From NCBI GenBank assembly GCA_951813395.1, contig OX638356.1, positions 971,340 to 1,035,339 of the forward strand: a stretch of 64,000 nt of DNA. Reading direction: 5' to 3'. The notes below the pieces were generated by a model. It saw only the letters and a program-made list of their open reading frames with translations. It was not told the origin of the DNA and did no database searches. Position 1 is the first letter of the stretch; each line of letters opens with the position of its first letter. Below, in pieces: positions 1 through 8,281 of this stretch. Position numbers and translations under genes: made by a program. This DNA comes from Longimicrobiales bacterium (GTDB lineage: Bacteria > Gemmatimonadota > Gemmatimonadetes > Longimicrobiales > Gaopeijiaceae).

Positions 1-436
1 CCATGGTGCGGGCGACCTGTGGCGTGTCGGCGCCCCAGATGGGGAAGACGGGCGTGAATCCGGTGCCGGCCAGCCGGTCTTCGCGGTAGGCGCGCACGTC
101 TTCCAGAAAGAGGTCACCGAAGGCGAAGTGGGACGCGGTCCGGGCCTCGGGAAGCCGGCGCACCCGTTCCAGGAAGCCGCGCATCGCGGCCTCGTACATC
201 TCGTTCGTGCAGGGGTACGGGATTTCGATCTCGTAGAGGGGGAGTTCCAGGCAGCGGGCCTGCCGGGCCAGCACCCACCGCGGCGTGCCATGCACCGACA
301 CGCGATCGAATGCGGGGGTCACCGTGGTGAAGATCCCGCGCACGTCCCAGGCCTCCGGCTGCGCGCGGAGCACGTGCAGCGCCCACGCGGAGTCCTTTCC
401 GGACGACCAGGAGACGAGGATCGGGGTGGGTGGCAT
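1..436 (-). CDS. PP-loop ATPase, diphthine-ammonia-ligase-like (partial, C-terminus off window)
   Basis: The reverse strand from the ATG at 436 reads about 145 residues with no stop before the window edge. Residues 8-16 (SWSSGKDSA) form the SxGxKDS pyrophosphatase loop that binds ATP in adenine nucleotide alpha hydrolases. The following pattern, with GIFTTV, LPLYEIEIPYPCTNEMYE and FGDLFLEDVRAYRED, fits the Dph6-related bacterial group that adenylates a carbonyl before amidation. The substrate in bacteria is not known. The gene is divergent from the asparaginase at 554, leaving 117 bases for two promoters. Family call is firm; function is inferred. Confidence 0.8.
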   Translation of the reverse strand, partial: MPPTPILVSWSSGKDSAWALHVLRAQPEAWDVRGIFTTVTPAFDRVSVHGTPRWVLARQARCLELPLYEIEIPYPCTNEMYEAAMRGFLERVRRLPEARTASHFAFGDLFLEDVRAYREDRLAGTGFTPVFPIWGADTPQVARTM

Positions 437-553
437 TGGGGACCGGGTGTCGGGTGGCTCACCGGGGCCACCCATTCTACAATGTCCGTCGCCGCGGGGC
501 CCGGCCCCCGCCCGGCCGAACCGCGCTCGATCCCTTCGACTCTGGAGCCCCCC

Positions 554-1786
554 ATGAAACGACGCGACTTCGTGAAGACCGCAGCCGCGGGCGCCGCCGC
601 GGGCACCGTGCCCGCGCTGGCGACACCGTCCAGGGCCGACGCCACGGACCCGGCGATGCGCCCCGCCCAGCCGGCCCAACCCGCCGCCCCGGCCGTCCAC
701 GCCCGTGCCACCCGGCCCGTCCTCGTTGCCGATCTGTCCTCGATCCGGTTCCGCAACGGCGGGCCGGAGAGCGCGATCGAGCGCGCATTCCGGGGCATCA
801 CCGAGGGCGAGGACATCCTGGACGCGTGCGTCGCCGGCGTGAACATCCCCGAACTGGACCCCGAGGAGCACGGCATCGGATACGGCGGCCTTCCCAACGC
901 CGACGGCGTGGTCCAGCTCGACTCGTGCCTGATGCACGGCCCGCGCAAGTGGGCGGGCGGGGTGGCGGGTCTGGAGGGCGTGAAGACGCCGTCGCTGGTT
1001 GCGAAAGCGGTCGCAGAGCTGACCGACCACCACCTGATCGTGGGCAAGGGGGCGCAGGAGTTCGCGCGGGCGCTCGGCGTCGAGATCCACGACGACCTCA
1101 ACACGGAAGCCACGCGGGCCTACTGGCTGGAATGGCGCCGCCGGGTGGACCCCGGACATTGGCTCGATCCGGAGGAGCGGCTGCGCCGCAGGGGGCCCGC
1201 CGGCGAGGACGCGGACCTCAGCCCGGCCGCCCGCATGCGGCGCTTCCACGACGCTGCGCTCGCGGCCGGTCTCTCCATGGTCGACGACGGCCTCATCGAC
1301 GCCGACTCCTTCTGGGGCACGACGAGCCTCGAGGTCGTGTCGCCCGACGGCGATATCTGCGGCGTGACCACGACCAGTGGCCTCCCGTGGAAGATCCCCG
1401 GCAGGGCGGGGGACTCGCCGATCCTGGGCGCGGGCCAGTACGTCGACAACGATGTGGGTGCGGCGGGCTCGACCGGTCGCGGCGAGGCCAACCTCTACAA
1501 CCTGAGCTGCTTCATGATCGTCGAGTTCATGCGGCAGGGGATGTCGCCCATGGACGCCGGCATGGCCGTGCTGGAGCGCGTCCGCGACAACACGGTGGAG
1601 GCCCGGCTGCAGAACTCGCGCGGACTGCCGGGCTTCGACCTGCGCTTCTTCATCCTGAACAAGTCGGGCGAGTACGCGGGCGTGGCCATGTATGGCTCTG
1701 CGGAGTCGGCGTTCGCGGTGTGCGACGAGAACGGGGCACGGGAGGAGCCGCTCGTGGGGCTGCTGGAGGGGTCGCCGCGGGATTGA
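554..1786 (+). CDS. N4-(beta-N-acetylglucosaminyl)-L-asparaginase family Ntn hydrolase, Tat-exported
   Basis: 410 residues. The start at 554 is chosen because it opens a Tat-type signal (MKRRDFVKTAAAGAAAG) followed by a Pro/Ala linker. The mature part has family landmarks: DACVAG, the autocleavage region WGTTSLEVVSPDGDICG, TTTSGLPWKIPGRAGDSPI and GQYVDNDVGAAGSTGRGE. In this family the precursor cuts itself before a threonine that becomes the nucleophile, giving alpha and beta subunits. Here the residue before the predicted Thr is Gly, where characterised enzymes have Asp. It would cleave GlcNAc-Asn links from glycoprotein debris in the periplasm. It stands alone, just upstream of fic. Confidence 0.85.
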   Translation: MKRRDFVKTAAAGAAAGTVPALATPSRADATDPAMRPAQPAQPAAPAVHARATRPVLVADLSSIRFRNGGPESAIERAFRGITEGEDILDACVAGVNIPELDPEEHGIGYGGLPNADGVVQLDSCLMHGPRKWAGGVAGLEGVKTPSLVAKAVAELTDHHLIVGKGAQEFARALGVEIHDDLNTEATRAYWLEWRRRVDPGHWLDPEERLRRRGPAGEDADLSPAARMRRFHDAALAAGLSMVDDGLIDADSFWGTTSLEVVSPDGDICGVTTTSGLPWKIPGRAGDSPILGAGQYVDNDVGAAGSTGRGEANLYNLSCFMIVEFMRQGMSPMDAGMAVLERVRDNTVEARLQNSRGLPGFDLRFFILNKSGEYAGVAMYGSAESAFAVCDENGAREEPLVGLLEGSPRD

Positions 1787-1799
1787 GCTCTCCCGCGTG

Positions 1800-1829
1800 T
1801 TAGTATAGTTTATCTCACAACCTATACTA
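1800..1829 (+). promoter_or_regulatory. Promoter with overlapping 8-bp inverted repeat upstream of fic
   Basis: TAGTATAG at 1801-1808 and its exact reverse complement CTATACTA at 1822-1829 are centred 21 bp apart, two helical turns. The left arm overlaps a possible -35 (TTAGTA, 1800-1805) and the right arm a good -10 (TATACT, 1823-1828) with a 17-bp spacer. The stretch is sharply AT-rich against its surroundings. A dimeric repressor, possibly autoregulation, is the natural reading; no regulator is identified. Confidence 0.6.
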
Positions 1830-1848
1830 CTAGCCGAAAACGTTCAGG

Positions 1849-3042
1849 ATGCCCGGTCGCCACATCCGTCAATTCTGGCGCTATGATCCCACGCTCTATG
1901 CGCCGGCGAAGTACCGAAGGGCGTGCGCTTACGACGCCTTCATTCCGGACCGGCTCGCGGATCTGAGCCTCACGCTGGACGGGGCTGCGGCCGGAATTGT
2001 GTCGGATGCCGAGGGGTCGATCCGGGAGTTGAATGCACATCGGTCCGACGCCCTTGCAGCACTGGCTCGGCTGTTGCTCCGCACCGAGTCGCTCTCGTCT
2101 TCGCGGGTGGAGGGTTTGTCCGTCGGCGCCCGCGCGCTGGCGCGTGCCGCATTGCGTGCGGAAGCGGGCATGCGCGTAGGGCCCACGGCGTGCGAGGTAT
2201 TGTCCAACATCGACGCCATGCAGGCTGCGATGGACGCCGCCTCGGCCGACTGCCCGTTCACGGAGACGGACATCGCGGGCATACACGAGCGTGTAATGGC
2301 GTCCGCGCCGAACAGCCAGGTCGCCGGGCGTGTGCGTACCGTGCAGAACTGGATCGGGGGCAATGACTACAACCCATGTGGCGCCGATTTCGTGCCGCCG
2401 CCACCGGAACACGTGGACCCATTGCTCGCGGATCTCACCGATTCGGTGAACCGTGAGGACCTCCCTCCGCTCGTACAAGCCGCTCTGGTTCACGCCCAGT
2501 TCGAGACCATCCACCCCTTTGAGGACGGGAACGGACGGACGGGGCGCGCGCTGGTGCAGGTGGTGCTCCGCCGACGGGGCATCGCGCCCAGCTACGTTCC
2601 TCCGGTCAGCGTGATGCTGGCGGCCGAACGGGACGCGTACATCGATGGGCTCGGTGAGTTCCGGTTCGGCGAACCGATGCGCTGGGTGGCCCGGTTTGCG
2701 GTCGCCTGTGCACGAGCCGCCACATTGGCCGCGCGCTACCTGGAGGCTGTCGGCGCCCTGCAGGCAGAATGGCGCCAGCTTCTTGCATCGGCCGTGAACC
2801 CGCGGTCCGACGCGGCCGCGTGGATCCTGATCGGAGTCCTGCCCGCCAATCCGGTGATCTCTACGGCGGGGGCCATCGCTGCCACGGGCCGCACAAAGGC
2901 CGCGGTGCACACGGCGGTAGCGCAGTTGGTGGAAGCGGGAGTGCTGCTCCCCGTGTCTGCGTCGCGGCGCAACCGCCTCTGGGAAGCATCCGGGTTGCTC
3001 GACCTGGTGGAGGGGTTGGATGTGGGGCGGCCGCTGGGGTGA
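1849..3042 (+). CDS. Fic family protein, class II, with C-terminal winged-helix-like region
   Basis: 397 residues. The Fic core motif HPFEDGNGRTGR lies at residues 222-233; its His deprotonates the target hydroxyl during AMP transfer. The inhibitory helix motif S-x-x-x-E-G is at residues 84-89 (SSRVEG), N-terminal to the core, which makes it class II and self-inhibited. The N-terminal Fic/DOC region (LYAPAKYRR, FIPDRLADL) and the flap near PPPPEHV are also present. The last 100 residues resemble a winged helix (TAGAIAATGRTKAAVHTAV), as in Fic proteins that may bind DNA. No antitoxin gene is adjacent. Targets are unknown. Confidence 0.9.
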   Translation: MPGRHIRQFWRYDPTLYAPAKYRRACAYDAFIPDRLADLSLTLDGAAAGIVSDAEGSIRELNAHRSDALAALARLLLRTESLSSSRVEGLSVGARALARAALRAEAGMRVGPTACEVLSNIDAMQAAMDAASADCPFTETDIAGIHERVMASAPNSQVAGRVRTVQNWIGGNDYNPCGADFVPPPPEHVDPLLADLTDSVNREDLPPLVQAALVHAQFETIHPFEDGNGRTGRALVQVVLRRRGIAPSYVPPVSVMLAAERDAYIDGLGEFRFGEPMRWVARFAVACARAATLAARYLEAVGALQAEWRQLLASAVNPRSDAAAWILIGVLPANPVISTAGAIAATGRTKAAVHTAVAQLVEAGVLLPVSASRRNRLWEASGLLDLVEGLDVGRPLG

Positions 3043-3085
3043 AGTCGGGCCTGGCGCCGCCTTCCCCGGTCGCCGAAACGGGACT

Positions 3086-3463
3086 TCAGGCCCCCATTGT
3101 AGCGACCTCGTAGTCCGCAATCCGCGAGTCCCGCGTCACGAGAACCAGCCCCTCGGCCTGCGCCTTAGCGATGAGCATCCTGTCGAAGGGGTCGCGGTGG
3201 TGGGGTGGCAGGGCGGCCGCCCGCTCGGCGTGAGCGAAGGTCAGAGAAAGGTGTTCGAACCGCTTTTCCTCGACCACCGCGGCCAGGTTGTCCGGCGCGA
3301 CCAGCCGCCCCCTGGCTTTCTTGATGCCGATTTCCCAACCGGTGACGGCACTGACGAGTACCTCGTTGTTGGGGTCGGCGATGGCGGCCCGCGCCGACTC
3401 GGAGATCTGCTCCCAGTCGGATAGCCACCAGAGGAAGGTGTGCGTGTCAAGCAGCAGTCGCAT
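3086..3463 (-). CDS. vapC: PIN-domain RNase toxin, VapC-like
   Basis: 125 residues, the usual size of a VapC toxin. Acidic residues of the PIN metal site are visible: Asp6 in LLLDTH, Glu44 in GWEIG, Asp91/Asp94 in HHRDPFDRML and Asp112 in TRDSRI. These enzymes cut tRNA or rRNA when the antitoxin is degraded. It begins 2 nt after the antitoxin stop, so the two are cotranscribed and translationally coupled. The HHRDPFDRMLIAKA signature is typical of chromosomal type II modules. Confidence 0.92.
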   Translation of the reverse strand: MRLLLDTHTFLWWLSDWEQISESARAAIADPNNEVLVSAVTGWEIGIKKARGRLVAPDNLAAVVEEKRFEHLSLTFAHAERAAALPPHHRDPFDRMLIAKAQAEGLVLVTRDSRIADYEVATMGA

Positions 3464-3465
3464 CG

Positions 3466-3717
3466 TTACTCACCGCCCGGGAAGATCCTGGAATTCTCGA
3501 AGGCTGCGATGATCTCTTGGTCTGCGGCGTCGAAGTCCGGACCGACGACGATCTGACCCTCGAGCCCCCCAGGCTGGCGGTGTTCGACGGGCGCCCGGTA
3601 GGGCGTAAGGCGCACCCAGGGTTGCCCGGACTTGCAGATCACCACGTCCTCACCTTCCCGAACCAGCTTGGCGAGACGGGATAGCTGCGACTTTGCCTGG
3701 TGCATGTTGACCTTCAT
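3466..3717 (-). CDS. vapB: Phd/YefM-type antitoxin of the VapC-like toxin
   Basis: 83 residues. The N-terminal half (MKVNMHQAKSQLSRLAKLV, then GEDVVICKSGQPWVRLTPY) is the Phd/YefM DNA-binding fold; the C-terminal half, ending AAFENSRIFPGGE, is the flexible toxin-binding tail. It neutralises the downstream PIN toxin and should repress its own promoter through the palindrome at 3745-3757. Antitoxin-then-toxin order with a 2-nt gap is standard. Confidence 0.9.
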   Translation of the reverse strand: MKVNMHQAKSQLSRLAKLVREGEDVVICKSGQPWVRLTPYRAPVEHRQPGGLEGQIVVGPDFDAADQEIIAAFENSRIFPGGE

Positions 3718-3744
3718 GGGTCACTCCCATTCGTCTGGATCGAA

Positions 3745-3766
3745 TTAGCTAAGCTAAGTCTAGCTA
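3745..3766 (-). promoter_or_regulatory. Probable vapBC operator
   Basis: TTAGCT-A-AGCTAA at 3745-3757 is a perfect 13-bp palindrome about one base. A further TAGCTA half-like copy follows at 3761-3766. It lies 28 bp upstream of the antitoxin start, in an AT-rich island where the toxin-antitoxin promoter should be. Confidence 0.55.
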
Positions 3767-3842
3767 CGTCTCACTGCGGAGTCCATTCCCGGGAGACTGA
3801 TGGTGCACGCGCGCTGGACCGGGACCCGGGTCGCGGTGTCCG

Positions 3843-4847
3843 TCAGTGGTGCTGCAGCCACGCCCGCAGCCGGTCGGCCTCCGCGGCGGCTGACGGATCG
3901 AGCTCGGCCTGGTAGAGCCGGGAGCGGACGACGAACAAGTCGAAGTCGCCCGGGGGCGAGTCGCGCTCGACGATCGCCTGCACCTTGCGCCGGAAGAAAT
4001 TGCCCCAGTCCGGCCTGCGTCCGTCGATGTCGGCGAAGCCGTATTCCTTCGCCAGTCCCCAGCTCGAGAACAGCCCGCTGCTCTTCGCACCCACGTTCGG
4101 GTCGGCGGCCAGGGCGGCGATTGCGCGGCCGACGTAGCATGGGGTCTCGGACTCGGCGAAGTACTCGTCCTTCTGGATCGCGTCGCGCCAGTTGTCCTCG
4201 TTGACCCCGAAGTGGTCGAGCACCGCCTCGGACCGCAGGAATCCGGGGGTGATCGCCAAAGCCGTCACGCGGTGGGCGTGGAGGTCGGCGGACATCGCGA
4301 AGGCGAGGCGGATGGCGGCGTTCTTGGCCAGATCATAGAAGAGGTTGCCGCGATAGCCGAGGGTGTCGCCATCGGTGACCTCGACGATGAGCCCGGCGTT
4401 GCGTTCGACCATCAGCGGCGCGCCATGGCGGCTGGTGATGATGTGCGTATGGACGGCGCGCTCCAGCATGTCCACCCCATTTGAGGGGGATAGCTCCCAG
4501 AAGGGCTTCCCCCACTCCGTCAGAGCGTCGCCGCCCCAGATGTCGTTGACCAGGACATCGAGCCGGCCAGCCTCGGCGCGGACGCGGGCGAACAGCTGCT
4601 CGACTTCGGACTCGATCGTGTGGTCGGTGCGGATGGCAATCCCCTGGCCGCCCTCCGCCGAGACCAGCTCCGCGGTCTCCTCCAGCGTTTCCGGCCTCCC
4701 CGGGGTGGCGGGACGGCCCCGAACGCTACGGCCCGTGCAATAGACGGTGGCACCCGCCTCTCCCAGCATGCGGGCGATGCCGCGGCCGGCCCCGCGCGTC
4801 GCGCCGGCGACCACGGCCACCTGATCTCGAAGCGGGCGGTCCGGCAT
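3843..4847 (-). CDS. SDR family oxidoreductase, DHRS1-like
   Basis: 334 residues. The N-terminal Rossmann motif GATRGAGRGIA (TGxxxGxG type) binds NAD(P). The acidic/basic cofactor region follows at TGRSVRGR, then the structural motif LVNDIWGG, with YDLAK as the YxxxK catalytic pair. The long C-terminal part (ALAADPNVGAKSSGLFSSWGLAKEYGF) is longer than a classical 250-residue SDR and matches DHRS1-like proteins. Substrate unknown. It is the last gene of the minus-strand cluster, 91 bp beyond the amidohydrolase stop, so it may have its own promoter. Confidence 0.85.
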   Translation of the reverse strand: MPDRPLRDQVAVVAGATRGAGRGIARMLGEAGATVYCTGRSVRGRPATPGRPETLEETAELVSAEGGQGIAIRTDHTIESEVEQLFARVRAEAGRLDVLVNDIWGGDALTEWGKPFWELSPSNGVDMLERAVHTHIITSRHGAPLMVERNAGLIVEVTDGDTLGYRGNLFYDLAKNAAIRLAFAMSADLHAHRVTALAITPGFLRSEAVLDHFGVNEDNWRDAIQKDEYFAESETPCYVGRAIAALAADPNVGAKSSGLFSSWGLAKEYGFADIDGRRPDWGNFFRRKVQAIVERDSPPGDFDLFVVRSRLYQAELDPSAAAEADRLRAWLQHH

Positions 4848-4938
4848 GGGGTCTCCTTTCAGGCAGAGAAATCAGCCCGTCGGTGTCGTTCGAGTGCCCT
4901 TCCGGCTGCGGCACCTGCACGACCGGACGCCGCCGCGC

Positions 4939-7900
4939 TTACCGCCGGCGGTCCCAATAGTCGATCGGGCGGACATCCCGTCGATACATTTCCGGCCGGA
5001 TCCAGTAGTGGTCGCCGTAACTGCGCGGAGTCGGCCACACCTCGTCCAGCGAGTTGGCGTCGAAGAGTCGGCCGTGCTTCATGACGTACTGGATGTTGGC
5101 CGTCTCGCGAATGTCTTGCAGCGGGTCGCCGTTCAGCACCACGAGGTCTGCGATCTTGCCCTGAGTGATCGTGCCAAGGTCATCCTCGACGCCGAGATAG
5201 ATAGCGCCGTGGAGGCTTGCGATCTCGAGCGCGCCCATGTTGCCGACAGCCTCGGCATTCATCCAAACGTCCCAGTGTGCCCCGATTCCAGGCTGCTGCC
5301 CGTGTGTCCCGACGGATCCGTAGCCACCCGCCGCAACGACATCGGCGAGCCCCTGCGCCAGGATGTCCTTCGCGTAATCGGTCGCCGGACGCCAGGTGAA
5401 CCTCCGGGTGTGGGGGATGAGTTCGCGCCAGGGAATCCAGTCCTGCAGCTTGCTGTCCAGCCAGACCGGGCTCTCCTGCCACCAGTATTCCTCGCCCCAG
5501 GGCCCCATGAGGCTGACGAGCGGAGTGTAGTCGTAGACGATTCCGGCCCGCCCCAGAAAGGTGGTGAGGTCGCCGTACACGGGAGCATTGGGGATCGAGT
5601 GCGTGAAGCTGGTATGTCCGTCCATCGCCAGCGACATGATCCAATTGAGGTCGCCTCCTTCGCCCGTAACCCGGACCCCGATTTCGCGGGCGGCGTCCAT
5701 GACCCACTGGCGCTGGGTCCGCGTTGGCTGCCGATACTGCTTGACGAGGAGCGAGCCCCAGGACGTCCGGCGCCTCACCTCGTGCATGGCGACCAGACGG
5801 CTCGTGATTTCGGTACTCGCCGCACTCCGGTTGGGCCACATTGCCTCACCGCTGCTGAATGAGCGAGGTCCGACGACCTCGCCGGCTTCGATCAGCTCCC
5901 CCGTCGGGAACGCGGACACCATGGTCGCGAACGGATCATGAGTCGTCGTGACGCCGTAGGCCAGATAGACGGCCACCTCGAAGTCGCGCGGGGGGTTCAT
6001 CCCGAGGTGATACTTGTGCTGGTGAGAGTGCATATCGAACCAGCCGGGGATTATCGTCTTGCCTGAAACATCCACCACCCGGTCGACTCCCTGTGTCGTA
6101 CACTCGCCGACGCAACTGATCCTTCCAGCCCTGACCACGACGGTTCCGCTCGGGAGGACCTGCCGATTGTCGAGGGTGATGATCCGTGCCCCGGTGAGCG
6201 CGATCGATCCTGGCGGAACCGCCCTCGGCACTCTCAGCGCAACCGACAGGGAGTCGGTCCGCCCCGTCGCGGCGTCGAAGGCGTAGAATCGGTTGCCGCT
6301 CGTGATGTCGAGCATCGAGGTGGAGCGCCACCTCGGCTGGATTCCACCCTCCCTGGTGAGCTGTCTGCTGGCGAAGGTCCCACCAGTCGGAGCAAGCGTC
6401 GGTGCGGCATCGCCCGTACCGCTCTCAGGCAGTTGGGCCAGGTAGACGTTCCCACCGTGGGTGAATGCCACCCGCTGGCCATCCGGCGCGACGGCAACAT
6501 CCAGCGCGTCGCGAATGATCGCGTGGATCCTGGAGTCGCTGCCGTCCAGCCGTGTCGACCGGACCTCGACCAGGGTCGGGAAGACGTATTCCTCCCCGAC
6601 GGTCATGTAGTAGACGCGATCGTCGCTGGTCACCGACGGTCGAAGCTCGGCCACCGACGGTCCGATGAGGCCGGTACCCGCGGCAACCTCTGCGATGGCG
6701 GTCTCGGGACCCCCCCCGGCCGACAGCCTGACCAACTCGTAGTAGCCGTTGCGGGAGAGGCTGCTCCCACGGGCGGTGGACCCCGCCCCGCGGACCGCCA
6801 CGATCTCCTGCGCATCGTGTGTCCACGCCGGGCTGAGGTACTCCCCCGGTGCCTGCGTGAGCTGTTCGGGCGTCCCGCCCGTGGATGGAACGCGCCAGAG
6901 CGCCCCTCGATTGTCGTTGTCCACGCTTGTGAACGCTATCCAGCGGCCATCCGGGGACCATGCCGGCTGGAACTCGAACGGCAGGAATCCGGTTGTCAGG
7001 CGTCGCGGCTCGCCACCGGGAAGATTCTGCACGTAGATGCGCCCCAACGCCTGGAACGCGAGGGTTCGGCCATCCGGAGAGACCGTTGCCCAGCGGATGA
7101 AGCGAACGTCCAGGGGACCGTCGCCCAGCCTGGTCCTGGCCCAGGCCTGCTCCGAAATGGTGCGGAGCACCCGGGCCCTGAACGGGATGGTTGAGACCTC
7201 GCCCGTCACAACGTCGACTCGGCGGATCTTCCCTCCTTGATGAATCACGATGCTCTGCCCGTCCGTCATCCAGCGGTAGCGTGGGTATGACCCCACGAAG
7301 GACTCGGACTGGTCCATCTCAACGGGATCCATGAGCAGTCGTTCACTCCCGGACTCCAGGTCACGGATCCACAGGGCGGAACGGGGTCCGAACTGGTGGC
7401 CTTTGTACTCGATGGTGCCGCCCGGCACCTTTCGTATGAACGCCACGTAGCGTCCGTCGGGACTCGGCTCGGCGCCGAACCCCCCGCCGCTGGTCAGGCG
7501 CGCCTGCGACATCGCCTGGCCAAAGGTGATCGCACGGTCGGTGCCTGTCCCGAGATCATACCGGTGGATCTGCACCCCTCCCTTGAGCACGTCCGTTCCC
7601 TGGGGCTGGCGAAGGTCATAGTAGACAAACCGGCCATCGGCGGACGTCGAGGGACGAGAGGCGCGCATCCCGGCCTCGGAGAGGATTGCCAGCCCGGCAC
7701 CGCCATCCAGGCTGTACATCGCGAGTCCACTTTGACCCTGCCGATCTCCCAGGCGGGCGCCGGTTTGAAAGACCAGGATGAAGCGCCCATCTGCGGTCCA
7801 CGCCGGCGTACTCATGCGGACGCGCGGATCAAGCGCCACGGGTCGTGGATTCGTCCCGTCGGCGTCCATGATCCAGAGATTGTCCTGCCCGTTCCGGTCG

Positions 7901-8247
7901 GAGATGAAGGCGATCGTTGATCCGTCCGGCGAGTACTGCGGATGGTAGTTGAGGGCGATCCCGCTGCCCTGGGTCAGGCACTCGGCGTCGCCTCCGGTGA
8001 TGGGTACCCGATAGATGTGGCTCAGAAGGTCGAAGACGACCCACCTTCCGTCGGGTGATACGTCTACGGAAGTCCCCGTTCCAACGTCGGTTGTGAAGTC
8101 GATGGTGCGCACGATGCCCCGAGGCTGTGTGACGTCCCAGTCCGGTTGGGTCGAGGTCGCCAGGCTGGATTGCGCTGCCAGGAAGCTCCCGGTTGCAATG
8201 ATCAGGGCCGGGGGAAGGAGCGCGATACTCTTCGCGAAGCCTTTCAT
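4939..8247 (-). CDS. Exported TolB-like beta-propeller fused to amidohydrolase
   Basis: 1102 residues from the ATG at 8247, which opens a signal peptide (MKGFAKSIALLPPALIIATG). Starts further upstream would run into the neighbouring gene. Residues from about 50 to 650 carry WD40/PD40 repeats of the TolB kind (SPDGSTIAFISDRNG, SPDGRTLAFQ, SPDGRWIAF). The last 400 residues are a metal-dependent amidohydrolase, with the HxH metal motif in IPGWFDMHSHQH and the C-terminal KIADLVVLNGDPL strand. Such fusions are common periplasmic proteins of unknown substrate. It lies 34 nt downstream of the D-aminoacylase-like gene on the same strand. Confidence 0.88.
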   Translation of the reverse strand: MKGFAKSIALLPPALIIATGSFLAAQSSLATSTQPDWDVTQPRGIVRTIDFTTDVGTGTSVDVSPDGRWVVFDLLSHIYRVPITGGDAECLTQGSGIALNYHPQYSPDGSTIAFISDRNGQDNLWIMDADGTNPRPVALDPRVRMSTPAWTADGRFILVFQTGARLGDRQGQSGLAMYSLDGGAGLAILSEAGMRASRPSTSADGRFVYYDLRQPQGTDVLKGGVQIHRYDLGTGTDRAITFGQAMSQARLTSGGGFGAEPSPDGRYVAFIRKVPGGTIEYKGHQFGPRSALWIRDLESGSERLLMDPVEMDQSESFVGSYPRYRWMTDGQSIVIHQGGKIRRVDVVTGEVSTIPFRARVLRTISEQAWARTRLGDGPLDVRFIRWATVSPDGRTLAFQALGRIYVQNLPGGEPRRLTTGFLPFEFQPAWSPDGRWIAFTSVDNDNRGALWRVPSTGGTPEQLTQAPGEYLSPAWTHDAQEIVAVRGAGSTARGSSLSRNGYYELVRLSAGGGPETAIAEVAAGTGLIGPSVAELRPSVTSDDRVYYMTVGEEYVFPTLVEVRSTRLDGSDSRIHAIIRDALDVAVAPDGQRVAFTHGGNVYLAQLPESGTGDAAPTLAPTGGTFASRQLTREGGIQPRWRSTSMLDITSGNRFYAFDAATGRTDSLSVALRVPRAVPPGSIALTGARIITLDNRQVLPSGTVVVRAGRISCVGECTTQGVDRVVDVSGKTIIPGWFDMHSHQHKYHLGMNPPRDFEVAVYLAYGVTTTHDPFATMVSAFPTGELIEAGEVVGPRSFSSGEAMWPNRSAASTEITSRLVAMHEVRRRTSWGSLLVKQYRQPTRTQRQWVMDAAREIGVRVTGEGGDLNWIMSLAMDGHTSFTHSIPNAPVYGDLTTFLGRAGIVYDYTPLVSLMGPWGEEYWWQESPVWLDSKLQDWIPWRELIPHTRRFTWRPATDYAKDILAQGLADVVAAGGYGSVGTHGQQPGIGAHWDVWMNAEAVGNMGALEIASLHGAIYLGVEDDLGTITQGKIADLVVLNGDPLQDIRETANIQYVMKHGRLFDANSLDEVWPTPRSYGDHYWIRPEMYRRDVRPIDYWDRRR

Positions 8248-8281
8248 GAAACGGACCCTCTGGTAGAATTGTTGACGGGCG

